A DNA stretch of 64,000 nucleotides, taken from the NCBI GenBank assembly GCA_907165275.2, contig OU015665.1:4278001-4342000 (forward strand). Reading direction: 5' to 3'. A program made the translations under genes and the position numbers. The stretch is from Zygaena filipendulae (taxonomy: Eukaryota; Arthropoda; Insecta; Lepidoptera; Zygaenidae). The notes beneath the pieces were generated by a model, which was given only the letters and a program-made list of their open reading frames with translations, made no database searches and was not told the origin of the DNA. Each line of letters opens with the position of its first letter. Within the stretch, counting starts at the first letter, position 1. Shown here piece after piece: positions 26,701-35,370 of the stretch.

Positions 26701-29162
26701 CTTAGTTTAATCCTAACGCAATTGAAATGATTAATGAAGTAGGTACCCATGTAGATAATATAACGTCTGACCAAAGTGTTTACATAGGTATTTTTGAAGC
26801 TGACTATACTTACCTAAAGTATTACTTTAGTTATTAGTAACTGACAGTCAAAACATTCGTCATACAGTTTTGTGGGTAGCATAGAGGTAAGAAATATAAT
26901 TCCATGATGGGTAGGTCATATACCTACATAGGTTCGTTCTTACAACTTTTAAAAGTTTTTTTAATACAGTTGCTCAAAAAGTGGCGTATTGCAGGGACGT
27001 TTAGCGTTCGGGATGTGGGCTATTACATACTCTAGCTTTTTGTTTACCTTTCCCGAACTCGTGCGTTCTCTTTGCCAACTGTCAAAAATGGCGACACGAC
27101 TTTGACACACTTTTTGCATTGCGAAACATAGGTTTCGCATTACTAATACGACTAGCGCCATCTCTTGATCACAGTTGAAACTTAGTTGAGTTTGTTGTGT
27201 TTTTGATATTTTATTAAATTGCTTAATTTTTTCGTAACTGTATTAAAAATAGTTGTTCAGTACATGTGCGGAACCGTCATTGCAACTAGTTCCGACTGTC
27301 AACCCTCACTCTGCGCCTGCGCCTCGGCTCGGGTAGACATTTGTCGGAACTCTTTGCAATGACTGGCTTTCCGCACTTATAATGAAATATACTAATCTAA
27401 TAAAAATAAATTGAGACCTTGAAAACACAGATCATGGAATTTGGATCATAGGATTTCCCTTTAATTTTTTTCTTTTCATAGATAGGTACTTACCTCTATA
27501 CTTTATCAATTAATTCCTTTAGTTTGTACTTTTTACAAAAAATTATACTCAAACATTTTTTTCTGTGATATTATTGTTCGAAATACTCCGAAAACTCCAT
27601 CCTTGGAAAAACGACAGTTTTTTGTAGGTACAATCCATCTGCTTACTCCCAATAAAATTTTCATTCAACTTCAGTCAGCTATCTGTTTATACGTGTCGCA
27701 CAATAGCATTATGTTAATAAAATTCTATGATTTCAAAAGTAGTTTTTACAAGTACCTAGCAGTTCCGAGGTGTCCAGGTATCTATTATTCTGTAAACATA
27801 CTGGCTTGTCTACTAGGATTGTTACAAAACGGCGTAACTAAAGTGAGTCATTATAGTTATTACTACCTACTATAACCGATGACTAAGATTACTTAAAAAG
27901 GGGACACCAAGTCCTGAGCGCTTTAAAATATCGTCGATAATATTATAAACGTATAAGTAAGTACATAACATACCTAGGTAGGTATTGTTTTTTTTTATAA
28001 AGCTTAATTTTTTCCCTACTTATAATATCTTGATTATTTTTAAATAACAGGAATTATTAAAGTTCTACTTAACAACTTACGGCTGCACTCAGTCGTTTTA
28101 ATTTTAATAATTATTATTTTAACTGATATTTAACTAAATCTTGATTAGTTAAATGTTAATTTAACGAACGTCTCTAACCGCCGCACTCAGAGTCGACTTT
28201 AATGATTACTTAGTTACCTAAGTATAGATTTTTAAAACAAAACTGCCGCAATCAGACAAGTTGAATAAATTAATGTTAATTGGCATTTAACTAATTAAGT
28301 AACATCTCATTAAATGCCAATCAACATTAATTTATTAAACTTGTCTGATTGTGGCAGTTTTGTTTTAAAAATCTATACTTAACTAAGTAATCATTAAATT
28401 CGACTCTGAGTGCGGCCTTGTTTTTAAAATCTTTACCTAGGTAATATCTACTTAAAAATAAGTAACCATTAAAACGAATCTGAGTGCGGCCGTTAGTCTT
28501 TAAAAGAGAGAGAAGAGGGAAACCATAATATTAAAATGATCAGTATAAAATCTATCGAAATCTTTAAAGAACAAACCTGTTGAAGAACATTTCATGGACA
28601 CTTTAATACTTTTTAACCCGATATCCCTTTTCTGACTACACATGCACAGGCACACACGTTTTATGTTATTGTTCTTGGTCGACATCAAAGAGCATACTTG
28701 TCTTAACCACTACTTGTGGTCGGCAGTGTCATTCTGTGTCATTAGCATAGAATTGATACAACTCTAGTCTCTAGACCAGTTAGATGATAAGTTTGCTTCC
28801 CTGTCCATTGTTATCGCTACTCAAGGCCAATTTAACAACTACACTAATAAACAATAACTGCAAAGTCAAATATACCTGATCCGCACACGAGTCCAAGAAC
28901 CGCTACGTGAAATACCAATTTACACATCTTGATCCCTTTACATCTTTGCTTTACAGTGAACGGAGAAATGGTTATATCCAGAGGGTGCACATGGAAGAGA
29001 TCTGATGACTACTCCAGCTACTGTCCGAGCTCGTCGAACGGCCCTAACGAAGTCACAGCGTTCTGTGAGACTTGTGAATACGACGGCTGCAACGGAGCAG
29101 CTGCAATCGGCAAAACTATCGCTTTGCTAGCTGCACCATTAGCTTTATTACTCTTCAAGTAA
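2776..29162 (+). CDS. Ly6/uPAR-family GPI-anchored protein, gene B
   Basis: Three-exon three-finger protein of 147 residues. Exons are 2776-2830, 25797-25979 and 28957-29162; both introns are phase 1 with GT-AG ends (23.0 kb and 3.0 kb). Exon 1 is a signal peptide (MSHLMFLVPVILAVLVHE). Exon 2 starts GESVRCWTC and carries DPF, NCD and ACKK. Exon 3 starts VNGEMVISRGC and holds FCETCEYDGCN. All ten cysteines of the fold are present. The tail (IGKTIALLAAPLALLLFK) fits a GPI signal, so the mature protein should sit on the outer face of the plasma membrane. The pairing of exon 1 with exon 2 over 23 kb is inferred from phase, signal peptide and the lack of another Ly6 exon between them; a transcript would settle it. 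The CWTC...DPF pattern recalls the Drosophila CG9336/CG9338 group, from memory only. Confidence 0.82.
2831..4647. other. Gene B intron 1, first part
   Basis: AT-rich intronic DNA after the gene B exon 1 donor. No conserved coding segment or clear repeat was recognised. Confidence 0.5.
4648..4854 (-). mobile_element. Helitron-like non-autonomous element
   Basis: 207-bp element. On the minus strand it starts TCCTACTAATATTATAAACG and ends ACCGCGGGGAACAACTAG, flanked by A on the left and T on the right. TC...CTAG ends inserted between A and T, with a short stem (CGCGGGT...ACCGCG) just before the end, are Helitron hallmarks. This is the most complete-looking copy of the common lepidopteran repeat in this window. 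Confidence 0.65.
4855..7206. other. Gene B intron 1, repeat scraps
   Basis: Mostly unique AT-rich intron. 6079-6136 is a 3' scrap of the Helitron-like family (ending GGGACAGCTAG). About 5915-5965 matches a scrap near 42131-42185 in inverted orientation (shared words CAACGCACAGCCTAAACCGC). No gene is seen. Confidence 0.45.
7210..7624. mobile_element. MITE with TTA target duplication (PIF/Harbinger-like)
   Basis: 415-bp element. The left end GGTCCGTATTCCAAAAGGTT and the inverted right end GGCCCGGATTCCAGAAGGTG form imperfect terminal inverted repeats of roughly 50 bp, flanked by TTA at 7207-7209 and 7625-7627. The interior has degenerate tandem copies of ACCAATCAGAGYTCARAATC and repeated TACTCAAG/ACTTGAGT words. 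It has no transposase, so it is non-autonomous. Confidence 0.75.
8137..8212. repeat. Short hairpin repeat
   Basis: Near-palindrome: TTATCCTAGGGGTGAAAG is matched by CTTTCTCCCGAGGATAA, with central ACTTATTTAGTC/GACTAAATAAGT. Related single-arm scraps lie at about 8375-8475. Probably a miniature fold-back element. Confidence 0.5.
8800..8874 (+). mobile_element. Helitron-like element, 3' scrap
   Basis: Ends AAACCGCGGGGAACAGTTAG followed by T. Only the 3' third of the family is present. Confidence 0.45.
9400..9480 (-). repeat. Possible tRNA-derived SINE fragment
   Basis: On the minus strand there is a B-box-like GGGTTCAATCC preceded by tRNA-like spacing (GATCTAGTAGTTTGTG). No complete cloverleaf can be drawn, so this is called a SINE scrap rather than a tRNA gene. 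Confidence 0.3.
10382..10596. repeat. Left terminal direct repeat (LTR)
   Basis: 215 bp, TGTTAG...CTAACA, same sequence as 19211-19425. It contains the inverted words GACAGGTGACATG/CATGTGACAGGTGTC and GGCGCGAGTGC/GCGACTCGCGCC. The sequence CTAACATTTCAG across its right border looks like a branch point plus splice acceptor. Confidence 0.8.
10680..10798. repeat. 58-bp tandem duplication
   Basis: Two adjacent copies of a GC-rich unit beginning GCGCCAGGCGCAGAC and ending TTCTCAAG, with about 85 percent identity. Located just inside the left LTR. Confidence 0.6.
10811..11680. repeat. 290-bp tandem repeat, three copies
   Basis: Units start at 10811, 11101 and 11391, each opening with AAAACAYACGACCGGAAAAC. 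Inside each unit the motif CAGCGGTATTTACTGAAYAT occurs once and the related TAGCGGTATTTACTGAATAT once more, so there is a subrepeat. Copies differ by only a few percent. Confidence 0.8.
11681..12904. other. LTR-element interior without recognised features
   Basis: AT-rich. A degraded minus-strand scrap of the Helitron-like family (CTGCGGTTTCACCTGTGTTA) begins near 12570. No open frame of note. Confidence 0.4.
12905..13139. mobile_element. Diverged copy of a ~237-bp inverted-repeat element
   Basis: Same family as 19899-20135: shared internal blocks include GAGTTAACCCACACTGG, TAGCGCC, AAACAATGTAATA and AACATGTTATTGCTTATC. The left terminal repeat is worn, the right one (ending CGTCGTCCA) is better kept. 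Confidence 0.55.
13322..13622. repeat. Degenerate tandem duplication (~150 bp x 2)
   Basis: Two neighbouring copies share CAGCATAGTTCTRYA, CTGATWGATTT, TTAAACGCAATTTAAA and ATGAGATGC. Likely a local duplication of an older repeat, inside the LTR-flanked element. Confidence 0.5.
13623..17060. other. LTR-element interior, unassigned
   Basis: AT-rich with no frame longer than about 65 codons. A block near 14527-14605 (AAGCCGTAGGTACCGAAAA, CTTCGTTATTTCAGTCACCT) recurs in diverged form at about 20360-20440 outside the element. No retroviral domain could be claimed. Confidence 0.4.
17068..17286. repeat. 78-bp GC-rich minisatellite, block 1
   Basis: About 2.8 units of a repeat reading ACCTCGGAGCRAGCGTGCGG, CCGATGGCTACCTGTGTGAA, TACCGGAGTGAGCGCGCTGC, CTGAATGTTAAATAGTA. 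The last unit is a variant with TATTAGTACCGGAATAAGCA. Confidence 0.8.
17534..18036 (-). pseudogene. Jockey-like non-LTR reverse transcriptase remnant
   Basis: Minus-strand remnant of the C-terminal part of a LINE polyprotein. From 18036 to about 17882 it reads VKTRLLINNEDLE...VFLGITLDAKLQWG...GRLSSARF, the conserved post-palm region. It then jumps, with a frame change, to LQERAFRAIYKLGPRDSL at 17878 and continues to the terminal FYNKLPNDVINL near 17575. About 70 residues normally lying between these two blocks are missing, so it is broken by an internal deletion. It sits between two minisatellite blocks. A second fragment of the same family is at 54310-54408. Confidence 0.75.
18045..18419. 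repeat. 78-bp GC-rich minisatellite, block 2
   Basis: About 4.7 units of the same minisatellite as block 1, ending in the same variant last unit (TATTAGTACCAGAATAAGCA). The shared final variant suggests that one array was duplicated or split by insertion of the intervening 760 bp. Confidence 0.8.
18420..19210. other. LTR-element interior, 3' part
   Basis: AT-rich, with repeated words (TCTGACGAATTATTAACTGAG, TTAGACGAATCATT) hinting at an old duplication. No coding content. Confidence 0.35.
19211..19425. repeat. Right terminal direct repeat (LTR)
   Basis: 215 bp, no difference from the left copy seen on base-by-base reading; followed by the target duplication ATAA. Confidence 0.8.
19899..20135. 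mobile_element. 237-bp inverted-repeat MITE
   Basis: Ends TGGACATAGATAAGCAATAG and, inverted, TGGACGCAGATAAGCAATAA; the repeats continue through GTTAACCCA. The flanks are ATA/TAT, so a TA-type target is likely but ambiguous. It has no coding sequence. Confidence 0.65.
20136..21690. other. Gene B intron 1, unassigned
   Basis: AT-rich intron with no exon or clear element, apart from the 20360-20440 block shared with 14527-14605. Confidence 0.4.
21692..21800 (+). mobile_element. Helitron-like element, 5' part
   Basis: Reads ACTATTATAAATGCGAAAGT, then GCTTTCACGCCTTAACGGCT and ATCACGAAATTTTGCACACA, the 5' half of the family; the 3' half is absent. Confidence 0.5.
21835..22300. repeat. ~156-bp degenerate tandem repeat
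   Basis: About 2.5 copies. Landmarks TTCAAATAAAAATTATAGA and CATAGGTGYGWTAGTTT recur 156-157 bp apart, each followed by a CAAAAAAYGCGCYAAAGTG block. Confidence 0.6.
22301..23155. other. Gene B intron 1, unassigned
   Basis: No coding exon or repeat recognised. Confidence 0.4.
23156..23448 (-). mobile_element. Helitron-like element
   Basis: Minus strand: starts TCCTTACATAAATGTGGAAG and ends AAACCGCGGGGAACAGCTAG, flanked by A and T. It carries an internal second copy of the GGAATTCC...CGTGGGTGAAA 3' module, so it looks like a composite of two ends. Confidence 0.6.
23555..23639 (+). mobile_element. Helitron-like element, 3' part
   Basis: 3' module ending AAACCGCAGGGAACAGCTAG followed by T. Confidence 0.5.
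24425..24534 (+). mobile_element. Helitron-like element, 3' part
   Basis: Contains AAATTTTGCATACACCTTGAC and a worn 3' end GTAGGGAACAGCTTAG. Confidence 0.4.
24535..25343. other. Gene B intron 1, unassigned
   Basis: No recognised gene. A modest GC rise near 24830-24870 has no identifiable signal. Confidence 0.4.
25344..25545 (+). mobile_element. Helitron-like element
   Basis: Starts TCCTTACTATTGCGATGCGA and ends CTGCAGGGATTAGCTAA, flanked by A and T (CTAA fits the CTRR rule). Located about 250 bp before gene B exon 2. Confidence 0.6.
25797..25979 (+). CDS. Gene B, exon 2
   Basis: Middle coding exon with Cys1-Cys5 of the Ly6 fold. It follows the acceptor TTAATTCCAG and ends before the donor GTAAGC. 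It is clearly more GC-rich (about 57 percent) than the flanking intron, as are the coding exons of gene A. Confidence 0.9.
26201..26470 (+). mobile_element. Helitron-like element in gene B intron 2
   Basis: Starts TCCGTACTATTATAAATGCG after an A. The 3' portion is partly duplicated, and the end (ACCGCGGGGAACAGCTTTG) is worn. Confidence 0.55.
26956..27390 (-). repeat. 435-bp dispersed repeat, inverted copy 1
   Basis: Same sequence as 43419-43853 in opposite orientation, about 95 percent identical. It consists of a ~290-bp part bounded by TTAATACAGTT inverted ends and a ~110-bp hairpin (GTGCGGAAAGCCAGTCATTG / GTGCGGAACCGTCATTGCAA). It lies in gene B intron 2. A 66-codon frame is present in both copies but differs only by amino-acid-changing substitutions, which argues against a gene. 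Confidence 0.7.
27391..28076. other. Gene B intron 2, unassigned
   Basis: AT-rich intron, nothing recognised. Confidence 0.4.
28080..28492. mobile_element. Palindromic MITE with TTA duplication, nested
   Basis: Element CGGCTGCACTCAGT...ACTGAG-type ends (inverted right end CGGCCGCACTCAGATTCG), flanked by TTA at 28077-28079 and 28493-28495. A second, longer fold-back (about 28182-28416, arms CCGCACTCAGAGTCGACTTT...) sits inside it, apparently a nested insertion of the same superfamily. Located 460 bp upstream of gene B exon 3. Confidence 0.75.
28957..29162 (+). CDS. Gene B, exon 3
   Basis: Last coding exon with Cys6-Cys10, the closing GCN and a hydrophobic GPI-type tail, after the acceptor TTTACAG. 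The TAA stop is followed by an AT-rich 3' untranslated region. No AATAAA was found close by, but an ATTAAA variant lies near 29272. Confidence 0.9.
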
Positions 29163-30160
29163 CGCAATTAATACTGTGTTATATTTGATTGTACATTGTT
29201 TGTAATTTTGTTTGTATCTGTGACAGACAGTGGCAATTGGACATAAATTAGTTAAGTATAAAATTGATATTATTAAAATTTATTTTATCTTGATTCTTTT
29301 TTGAATCTCATTAGCCATTTGGACGATAAAATATTAAAATATAAAACTATAGCTCGATAGAAGAAAAGTGCCGAAATGATAAAGTTTATCATTGTATTCT
29401 TGTTGAACTCCTATGTTGTTAAAAATTTAAATGGGACCTACCTACTTAGTTTAAGATGAATTATGGAAGTAAAAGCTGGTAAGAGTACAAAGTTGATAAA
29501 TATCCCACCTTTTAATGCTAAAATTGTTGATTAGTGCCTTACAAAATGTTAGATATTAAAGGAATTTTAAAAAAATTGTCAATATAGGTACCTATTTCTG
29601 AATTTGCATAAATTTTTATTTGACATTATTTAAGTATGTATAACCTACCTAGTTAACTCTTGACTCTTAATCTAAAAATACAGGCAAATCTATTGACGCG
29701 TGTCATATTTAATTAGGTAGTTAATTAAGTTCTGTTTTTCCACACTTTGAAACTACATTCTGTCACGATACTTAATTAGATTCCAGCTTTAATATAAGTT
29801 AATTATTTAGTTTTTCTTATTAAAAAGTTTAAATACAATAAATGGTCTAGTTATTTAAAGTATTTTTTTTGTCCTAATCGGCTATTTGACTAATATTTTT
29901 TTTATTCTATGTACTTATTTATCTAATCCGTCAGGTATACCTAGATAGGTACCTAATAAAAAATATTTGACACGTATATTTTGCATTTTCAAATAAATGA
30001 ACATAAACTTATTTTCGGTTGCAAACTGTTTTGCGTACCTACTAATAAATCTATAAGTACTTATAATAAAATTGTAGAGGTCAATTCTGTACATGGAATA
30101 TATTATATTCAAAATTAATATTGGACGATGAATGGTGATCGATAATGATGCCAAAAATGC
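29163..30160. other. Gene B 3' flank
   Basis: 3' UTR and AT-rich spacer. No gene recognised. Confidence 0.4.
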
Positions 30161-30434
30161 AATCTGTAAATTTTTTGTCTGTCTGTCTGTATGTGCACGC
30201 ATGGGTCAAAAACTACTGAAGGGATTTTAACCAAACTTGGTACGATGTAGTCCATACTCCTGGGCAGGTTATAGGCTATATAACATAACGTTAAGACACA
30301 TAGGAGCTGAGCAGTGACGATAAATTTTAAGCAAGTCGTATGAAAATGCGCTTTCGAGCTCTTATCCTCGCATACGTTGATCATACACCAAAAGTACCTA
30401 TATTGTATTACAAAGATAATCCTCACAGTCATAA

Positions 30435-30594
30435 TCTTCTTTATAAATAAAAATGAATGTTTGTATGTCTGTCCTCTATGCGTTTCGAAATCATTGGTCC
30501 GATTGTGATGAAACTTTGGCGGGTTGTTCTGCCTGCGTCCACAAAGGTTCCTGATCCCAAAACTCACGCGGGTGAAACCGCGGGGCACAGCTAG
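30435..30594 (+). mobile_element. Short Helitron-like element
   Basis: 160 bp, TCTTCTTTATAAATAAAAAT...ACCGCGGGGCACAGCTAG, inserted between A and T, with the stem CGCGGGTGAAACCGCG 11 bp before the end. The last 49 bases of the window begin another copy. Confidence 0.7.
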
Positions 30595-30599
30595 TAAAT

Positions 30600-31565
30600 A
30601 AATAAAGCTCATTAAAGTTTAGGCTCGTTACGTCATATGCAGGTAAAAACTGTACCTGCTTGTGACGTCACGCGACATTTCATCTCAGCGTATCTCCGTT
30701 ATTTTTTACTTAGGTACGTAAATAAAAGTAGGTAATAAATGTGTCTAATATTTTTTATGAATTTACAGGATGGAATAAAACAAAAATTTTGTCAAATAGC
30801 CTATTATACCTACTTAAGTTCTGGTTATACCTAAACTAGAAACCATCAATAGGTAGGTACGATTATACTAATCAGTTACCTACTATCTTATAATATTAAT
30901 TGTTGTATTAGATATCATGTTTGACTGCCTACTTATTCCCCGCGACTTCTTTCTAGTAAATTTCCGAATTCCCTTTCGAATTTTAGGATAAAAAGTAAAG
31001 TATCCTCTGTGTTAATTCTGAAGAAAGCCGCAGCCCACATCCAAATCCGCTCAACCGTTTATGCGTGATCAAAACTCACATTTAAAGCTCCAAATTGACG
31101 ATCAGTTCGAATGTCATACGTAGATGACTCCCGCGGATGACAGCCGCGGTTGACATCCGCGGACGACATCGAAAAACTGATCGTCAATGGTGGCCACCAC
31201 GGGGCGCGGACTGGATGACATCCACGGATGACATCTAAACTGATCGTCAATTTGGAGATTTAAAGTAGGAAGTTGGGTTTTTGTGTGTGTTTGACAACTT
31301 GACGTAACGATTTCGTTGCTAATTTTTTCTATGCGTTAACGATTATAGATATAGATTGTCAACTTGGCTAACGGGGCAGGTGTCTGGTGTGGTGATTCTT
31401 GATGACCAACGTTATTCTTTGCCAATAACTCGCGCACCTGTAGGTACGTCAGTCCCAAACGGTCTATAGATGAATAAATTATTACATGCATTTTTTTTAA
31501 ACGGAAACGGGGACAAAACACCTTTTGTAGCGTTTTATCGTAAATCGTAACGCAGCGTGTAATGG
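30600..31565. other. Spacer with scattered repeat scraps
   Basis: 30610-30780 belongs to a repeat also seen near 49600-49870 and 55020-55275 (GTGACGTCAC words, AGGATGGAATAAA). Near 31080-31260 there are direct and inverted GATGACATCCRCGGATGACA words and the flanking inverted pair AAATTGACGATCAGTT/AACTGATCGTCAATTT, a possible small inverted-repeat element. No gene. Confidence 0.4.
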
Positions 31566-31566
31566 T

Positions 31567-32043
31567 CCGCCGCACTCAGAGTCAACTTTAATGATTACTT
31601 AGTTAAGTATAGATTTTTAAAACAAAACTGCCGCAATCAGACAAGTTTAATAAATTAATGTTAATTGGCATTTAACTAATTAACCGCCGCACTCAGAGTC
31701 GACTTTAATGATTACTTAGTTAAGTATAGATTTTTAAAATAAAACTGCCGCAATCAGACAAATTTGATAAATTAATGTTAATTGGCATTTAACTAATTAA
31801 GTTACATCTCATTAAATGCCAATTAACATTAATTTACTGAACGTCTCTGATTGCGGCAGTTTTGTTTTAAAAATCTATACTTAACTAAGTCATGATTAAA
31901 GTCGACTCTGAGTGCGGCGGTAAGTTACATCTCATTAAATGCCAATTAACATTAATTTACTGAACGTCTCTGATTGCGGCAGTTTTGTTTTAAAAATCTA
32001 TACTTAACTAAGTAATCATTAAAGTCGACTCTGAATGCGGCCG
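31567..32043. mobile_element. Self-nested palindromic MITE
   Basis: Two left arms (31567 and 31684, each CCGCCGCACTCAGAGT...) are followed by two right arms ending at 31920 and about 32043. The inner copy 31684-31920 (237 bp) is flanked by TAA on both sides (31681-31683, 31921-31923) exactly at the centre of the outer copy. One copy of the element has therefore inserted into another. Confidence 0.8.
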
Positions 32044-32116
32044 ATAGTGAATTAAGGCCTTCGACCGTATTGCACTGTAACTAAATCACCGAGAAAAAGC
32101 TAAGCGTATGTAAAGA

Positions 32117-32412
32117 GGGGTTTACACGGGTCGATTTTCGCCGTGCGGTTAGCCACTTCACAAATCGCCTCACCAAGCCGCCTAGACAAGACCTAGCCGA
32201 ATTGCCATTTGCGGCCGCACTCCGGCATCGAAATTTAACTCAATTTGTCAAATGCCAATTCAAATTAATTTCATAAACGTCTCTGATTGCGGCAGCTTTG
32301 TTTTGAAAATTTTTACTTAAAATTAAGTAATCATTAAAACGATTCTTGAGTGTGGCCGTTAGACGGTCGAATTCGAAAAATCGAGCGGCTTTAAGTCACC
32401 CGTGTAAACCCC
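32117..32412. mobile_element. Inverted-repeat element with nested MITE
   Basis: Ends GGGGTTTACACGGGTCGATT and, inverted, GGGGTTTACACGGGTGACTT. At about 32212-32358 it is interrupted by a worn copy of the CCGCACTCAG MITE (GGCCGCACTCCGGC ... GAGTGTGGCCG). Confidence 0.6.
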
Positions 32413-33600
32413 ACTTTATGTGATGTATTTTAGACACCGCGCCGATTCAAAGTTTTAAAATAAAGTTTCAATCAATTCCTTTCTTTAATCACATTTGAAC
32501 GCGATTTTAGCGAGCGTGTTAAAAAAATGTTTGAATAATGTTTAAGTAAAATCAAATAATATAAATTTTATAAAAAGTAATTTACTCTATTCAAGATTAA
32601 AGTACATAAAAATAAGAAATGAGACTTTCAATGGACGGATTATTAGATCAGTCTTATTATACATAATAATATACTATAATACAATACATAATTGTAATTA
32701 TAATTTATCGGATTTAATTTGAAACAATAAAAAAAACGAAACAGCATGATTGATTACACCAATTTGAGGTCAGACTTAACGAGACTGGAATATTATAGGA
32801 TACTTATTACATTTTCGTTTACTAATTCCAATCGTAAAAGTAGACACATTCCAAAGATGTGCCAAGCTGCCAAGCTGCCAAGCTTTCATAGTACCCCTTT
32901 GCTTATAATATATGGAATCACTAGCTATGATTTTAAGATACAGGTAGGATTACTAGGACTGGTATAGTATCCATGGAAGATTTATTTCATTCAGTCCTAG
33001 CAGTAGTTCAATGATCACAATGTTTGGACATTCTTTTTCCAAATTATATAGATTTACTGAGGTAATGTGTTTACCTTGGATGTAAAATTCATACCAATTC
33101 TAATAAATAACAAGTACCAAGGTTAATATAAAAATACTGGTTTTACAAACCCTGATTGTGATATACTGGATGCTCCCATAAAATGGTTTATAACTTTAGA
33201 TCTGATGAAAATTTATGTTAAGAGTTATGATGATAATTCGTTTTTATTCAGTCTGTTTATGACAAGTATTTATTTAAAAATATTTATAATACATATATGT
33301 ATGTATTATAGCTTTTCTAAACTTGGGACTAGGAGATGTTGTGTGATTATATGAGCATTATTGTTATTGTATTCTAATTATTAGTTCTATAGCAAAAACT
33401 AGAATCTCTAATCACAATGTAATCAGCTATTTTTTACATTATATAAGTATAACTGGTACTATAATAACATAGCATTTCTAATCTGGTATATTACTCATAA
33501 TACATATAATCTCAAAGAAATAGTTATTCATTGATAAATGCCATCATACAAAGTCACATGCACTTAATAATTAGGTGTCCTACCTAAATACTAACTATAA
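32413..33600. other. Spacer downstream of gene C
   Basis: AT-rich; contains the short triplicated word CAAGCTGC at 32863-32882. On the minus strand it would hold the gene C 3' UTR (possible AATAAA complements TTTATT near 33241 and 33270). Confidence 0.4.
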
Positions 33601-34705
33601 TTACCAAACTATCTTCAATAACAGACAAGGTAGAGCTACTAACATAGCCAATAATAACGTTAGAGGTGTAGCTGCAGTAGAGGAGTTGCATCCATCTTTA
33701 CTGTTACAAGTGCAATATTCAATAAATATGTTGTAAGTTCCAGTTCTCATCAGGCAGAATCTCTCATCACCTTTGACACCAACTTCACCGAGATAGGCAC
33801 AGTCTCTGAAGTAACGCCATTCGCCATTAACTGGAATTGTTACAAAAAATAAACTGATTAAGTCAGAACGATCACAGTAGATTTCACCAGCAAGCAAGAT
33901 ACATAATATCCTAGGCAAGTACTACAAAACAAACTTTCGTTCCATTAAGACTTATCGTTTGCACATCCAAAATGAGATCAATAAGGTTGTAATTTATGAG
34001 ATATAAGTACGTATACAAATAAAAAATAAAATACTCATAAAAAGTAGGAAGGTATTACTATATCCTTGCATAATGTTGAGTAACATTATTATCATAAAGA
34101 GTGAGAAGTTTGTGAGTTCGTAACTTTGGATAATCTCTAAAACTAACAAATTTCTAAAAAAATTTTATCTGAAAAGAAGCTACATTATACTTTTATCTGG
34201 GAACAAAGAGTTCTCGCAGAAATTCCATATTTTACCCATGTGAAACCACAGGGAGACCAGTCCTTAATATAAAAATGCAACCAAATGTGTGTGTTTGGTT
34301 GTGATTTTAAGCATAAATAAAATCAAATCAAGCGCTGGCAATCCTGATATTGATGAATGTTAATAGTGTATAAAGACAATATATTATTAGGTAACATCTC
34401 ACCTTTTTGGCGAATTTTCCGGCACATACTAGGCATTAATCCCGGTAAATGCACTAACCCTTTCTCCTGGTCACAATCGCTTATAGGCACACTGCTATTG
34501 TCGAATGGATCCGCACATTTTGGATCATTGTTCGACCGACAATTCCAACATTTAATACCATTCACTGAAAATAAATTACAGGTTTTAAACATTTTTACGA
34601 CACTTTTGGGCGTGCCAGTTTGTTGTGAAGTTCTCGTTACAAACCTTTTAAAATAAGATTTAATGTAAAGAAGAAGCATAGAATTAACTTTATTAAACTT
34701 TTCAT
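33601..34705 (-). CDS. Ly6/uPAR-family GPI-anchored protein, gene C
   Basis: Complete three-finger protein of 150 residues on the minus strand. Exons are 34705-34645, 34564-34403 and 33830-33601; introns are 80 and 572 bp, both phase 1. Exon 1 is a signal peptide (MKSLIKLILCFFFTLNLILK), exon 2 begins VNGIKCWNCRSNNDPKCADP, and exon 3 begins VNGEWRYFRDCAYLG and ends its domain with YCTCNSKDGCN. Ten cysteines are in Ly6 order. The C-terminus (PLTLLLAMLVALPCLLLKIVW) is a GPI-type hydrophobic tail. The start was chosen because it gives a signal peptide, a phase-1 exon of 61 bases and an exact match in length to exon 1 of gene D. The intron 1 donor is the uncommon GTTTGT, shared with gene D. It is the inverted paralogue of gene D. 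The family fits insect CG9338/CG31676-like proteins; function is not known from the sequence. Confidence 0.88.
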
Positions 34706-34861
34706 AGTAATAACTTATTGTTAATGTTACTTTTAGTCCTATTTTCCGTAAATCTGATAATTTACGAAAGTTTATAAACAACAAGTACCAGCAAACTTTT
34801 ATTTAAATTTTGACTCAGTCCACAAATTAACTAGACACTCAGTCTCAGTCACAGACGAATA

Positions 34862-35335
34862 TTTTTTTTTTTGGTGAAGTTTACCCCTTTCGGGGAAGGC
34901 AGAATTTTAGTCTTAGAAACTTAGTCCATATAGCCAATTCAGAGGTATTTCTTCTACGAAGTTAATTACATCGAAATGCATTGGTGAGATGCATTTCGAT
35001 GCTTTACCGGAACTTTTGGCAGCAAATCTTCGCAGTTGAACTATAATAGGACGCTCTGTGGGAAGTTGTATAGTAAAACAAAAACCTCCCGATGAACGCC
35101 CTATTTCATCTTATTTCATTATTTCCGCACACTGTTCCTCACTAATGGATCACTATTATGCAAAATCCACCACATTGACATAATATTAATCACGATAAAC
35201 TAATTTGCAAAACAAAGAAATAAAACTGACGTTCTTTCTGCTAAAAATCCCGCCAAAAGTCTCCTGGCTCACAGACGAATAAGAATATTAAATTTTTTTT
35301 TTTAAAGACGAATAAGAAAACGTCTCAGTGTGACC
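34862..35335. repeat. Old dispersed repeat (CCCCTTTCGGGGAAGG family)
   Basis: Begins GTGAAGTTTACCCCTTTCGG; related scraps in the other orientation occur at 58375-58400, 58660-58700 and 58845-58880 (CCTTTGCCTTCCCCGAAAGG). Its distal part (ATTATGCAAAATCCACCACA) matches 58540-58590. It lies directly upstream of gene C. Confidence 0.5.
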
Positions 35336-35370
35336 AGACTTGAAAGAGTTGAAAGTTGAAATAAACATTA

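Noticed and set aside
30115..30612. 165-codon minus-strand frame
   Set aside because: Begins in the Helitron-like element at 30435-30594 and continues through other repeat sequence; no domain.
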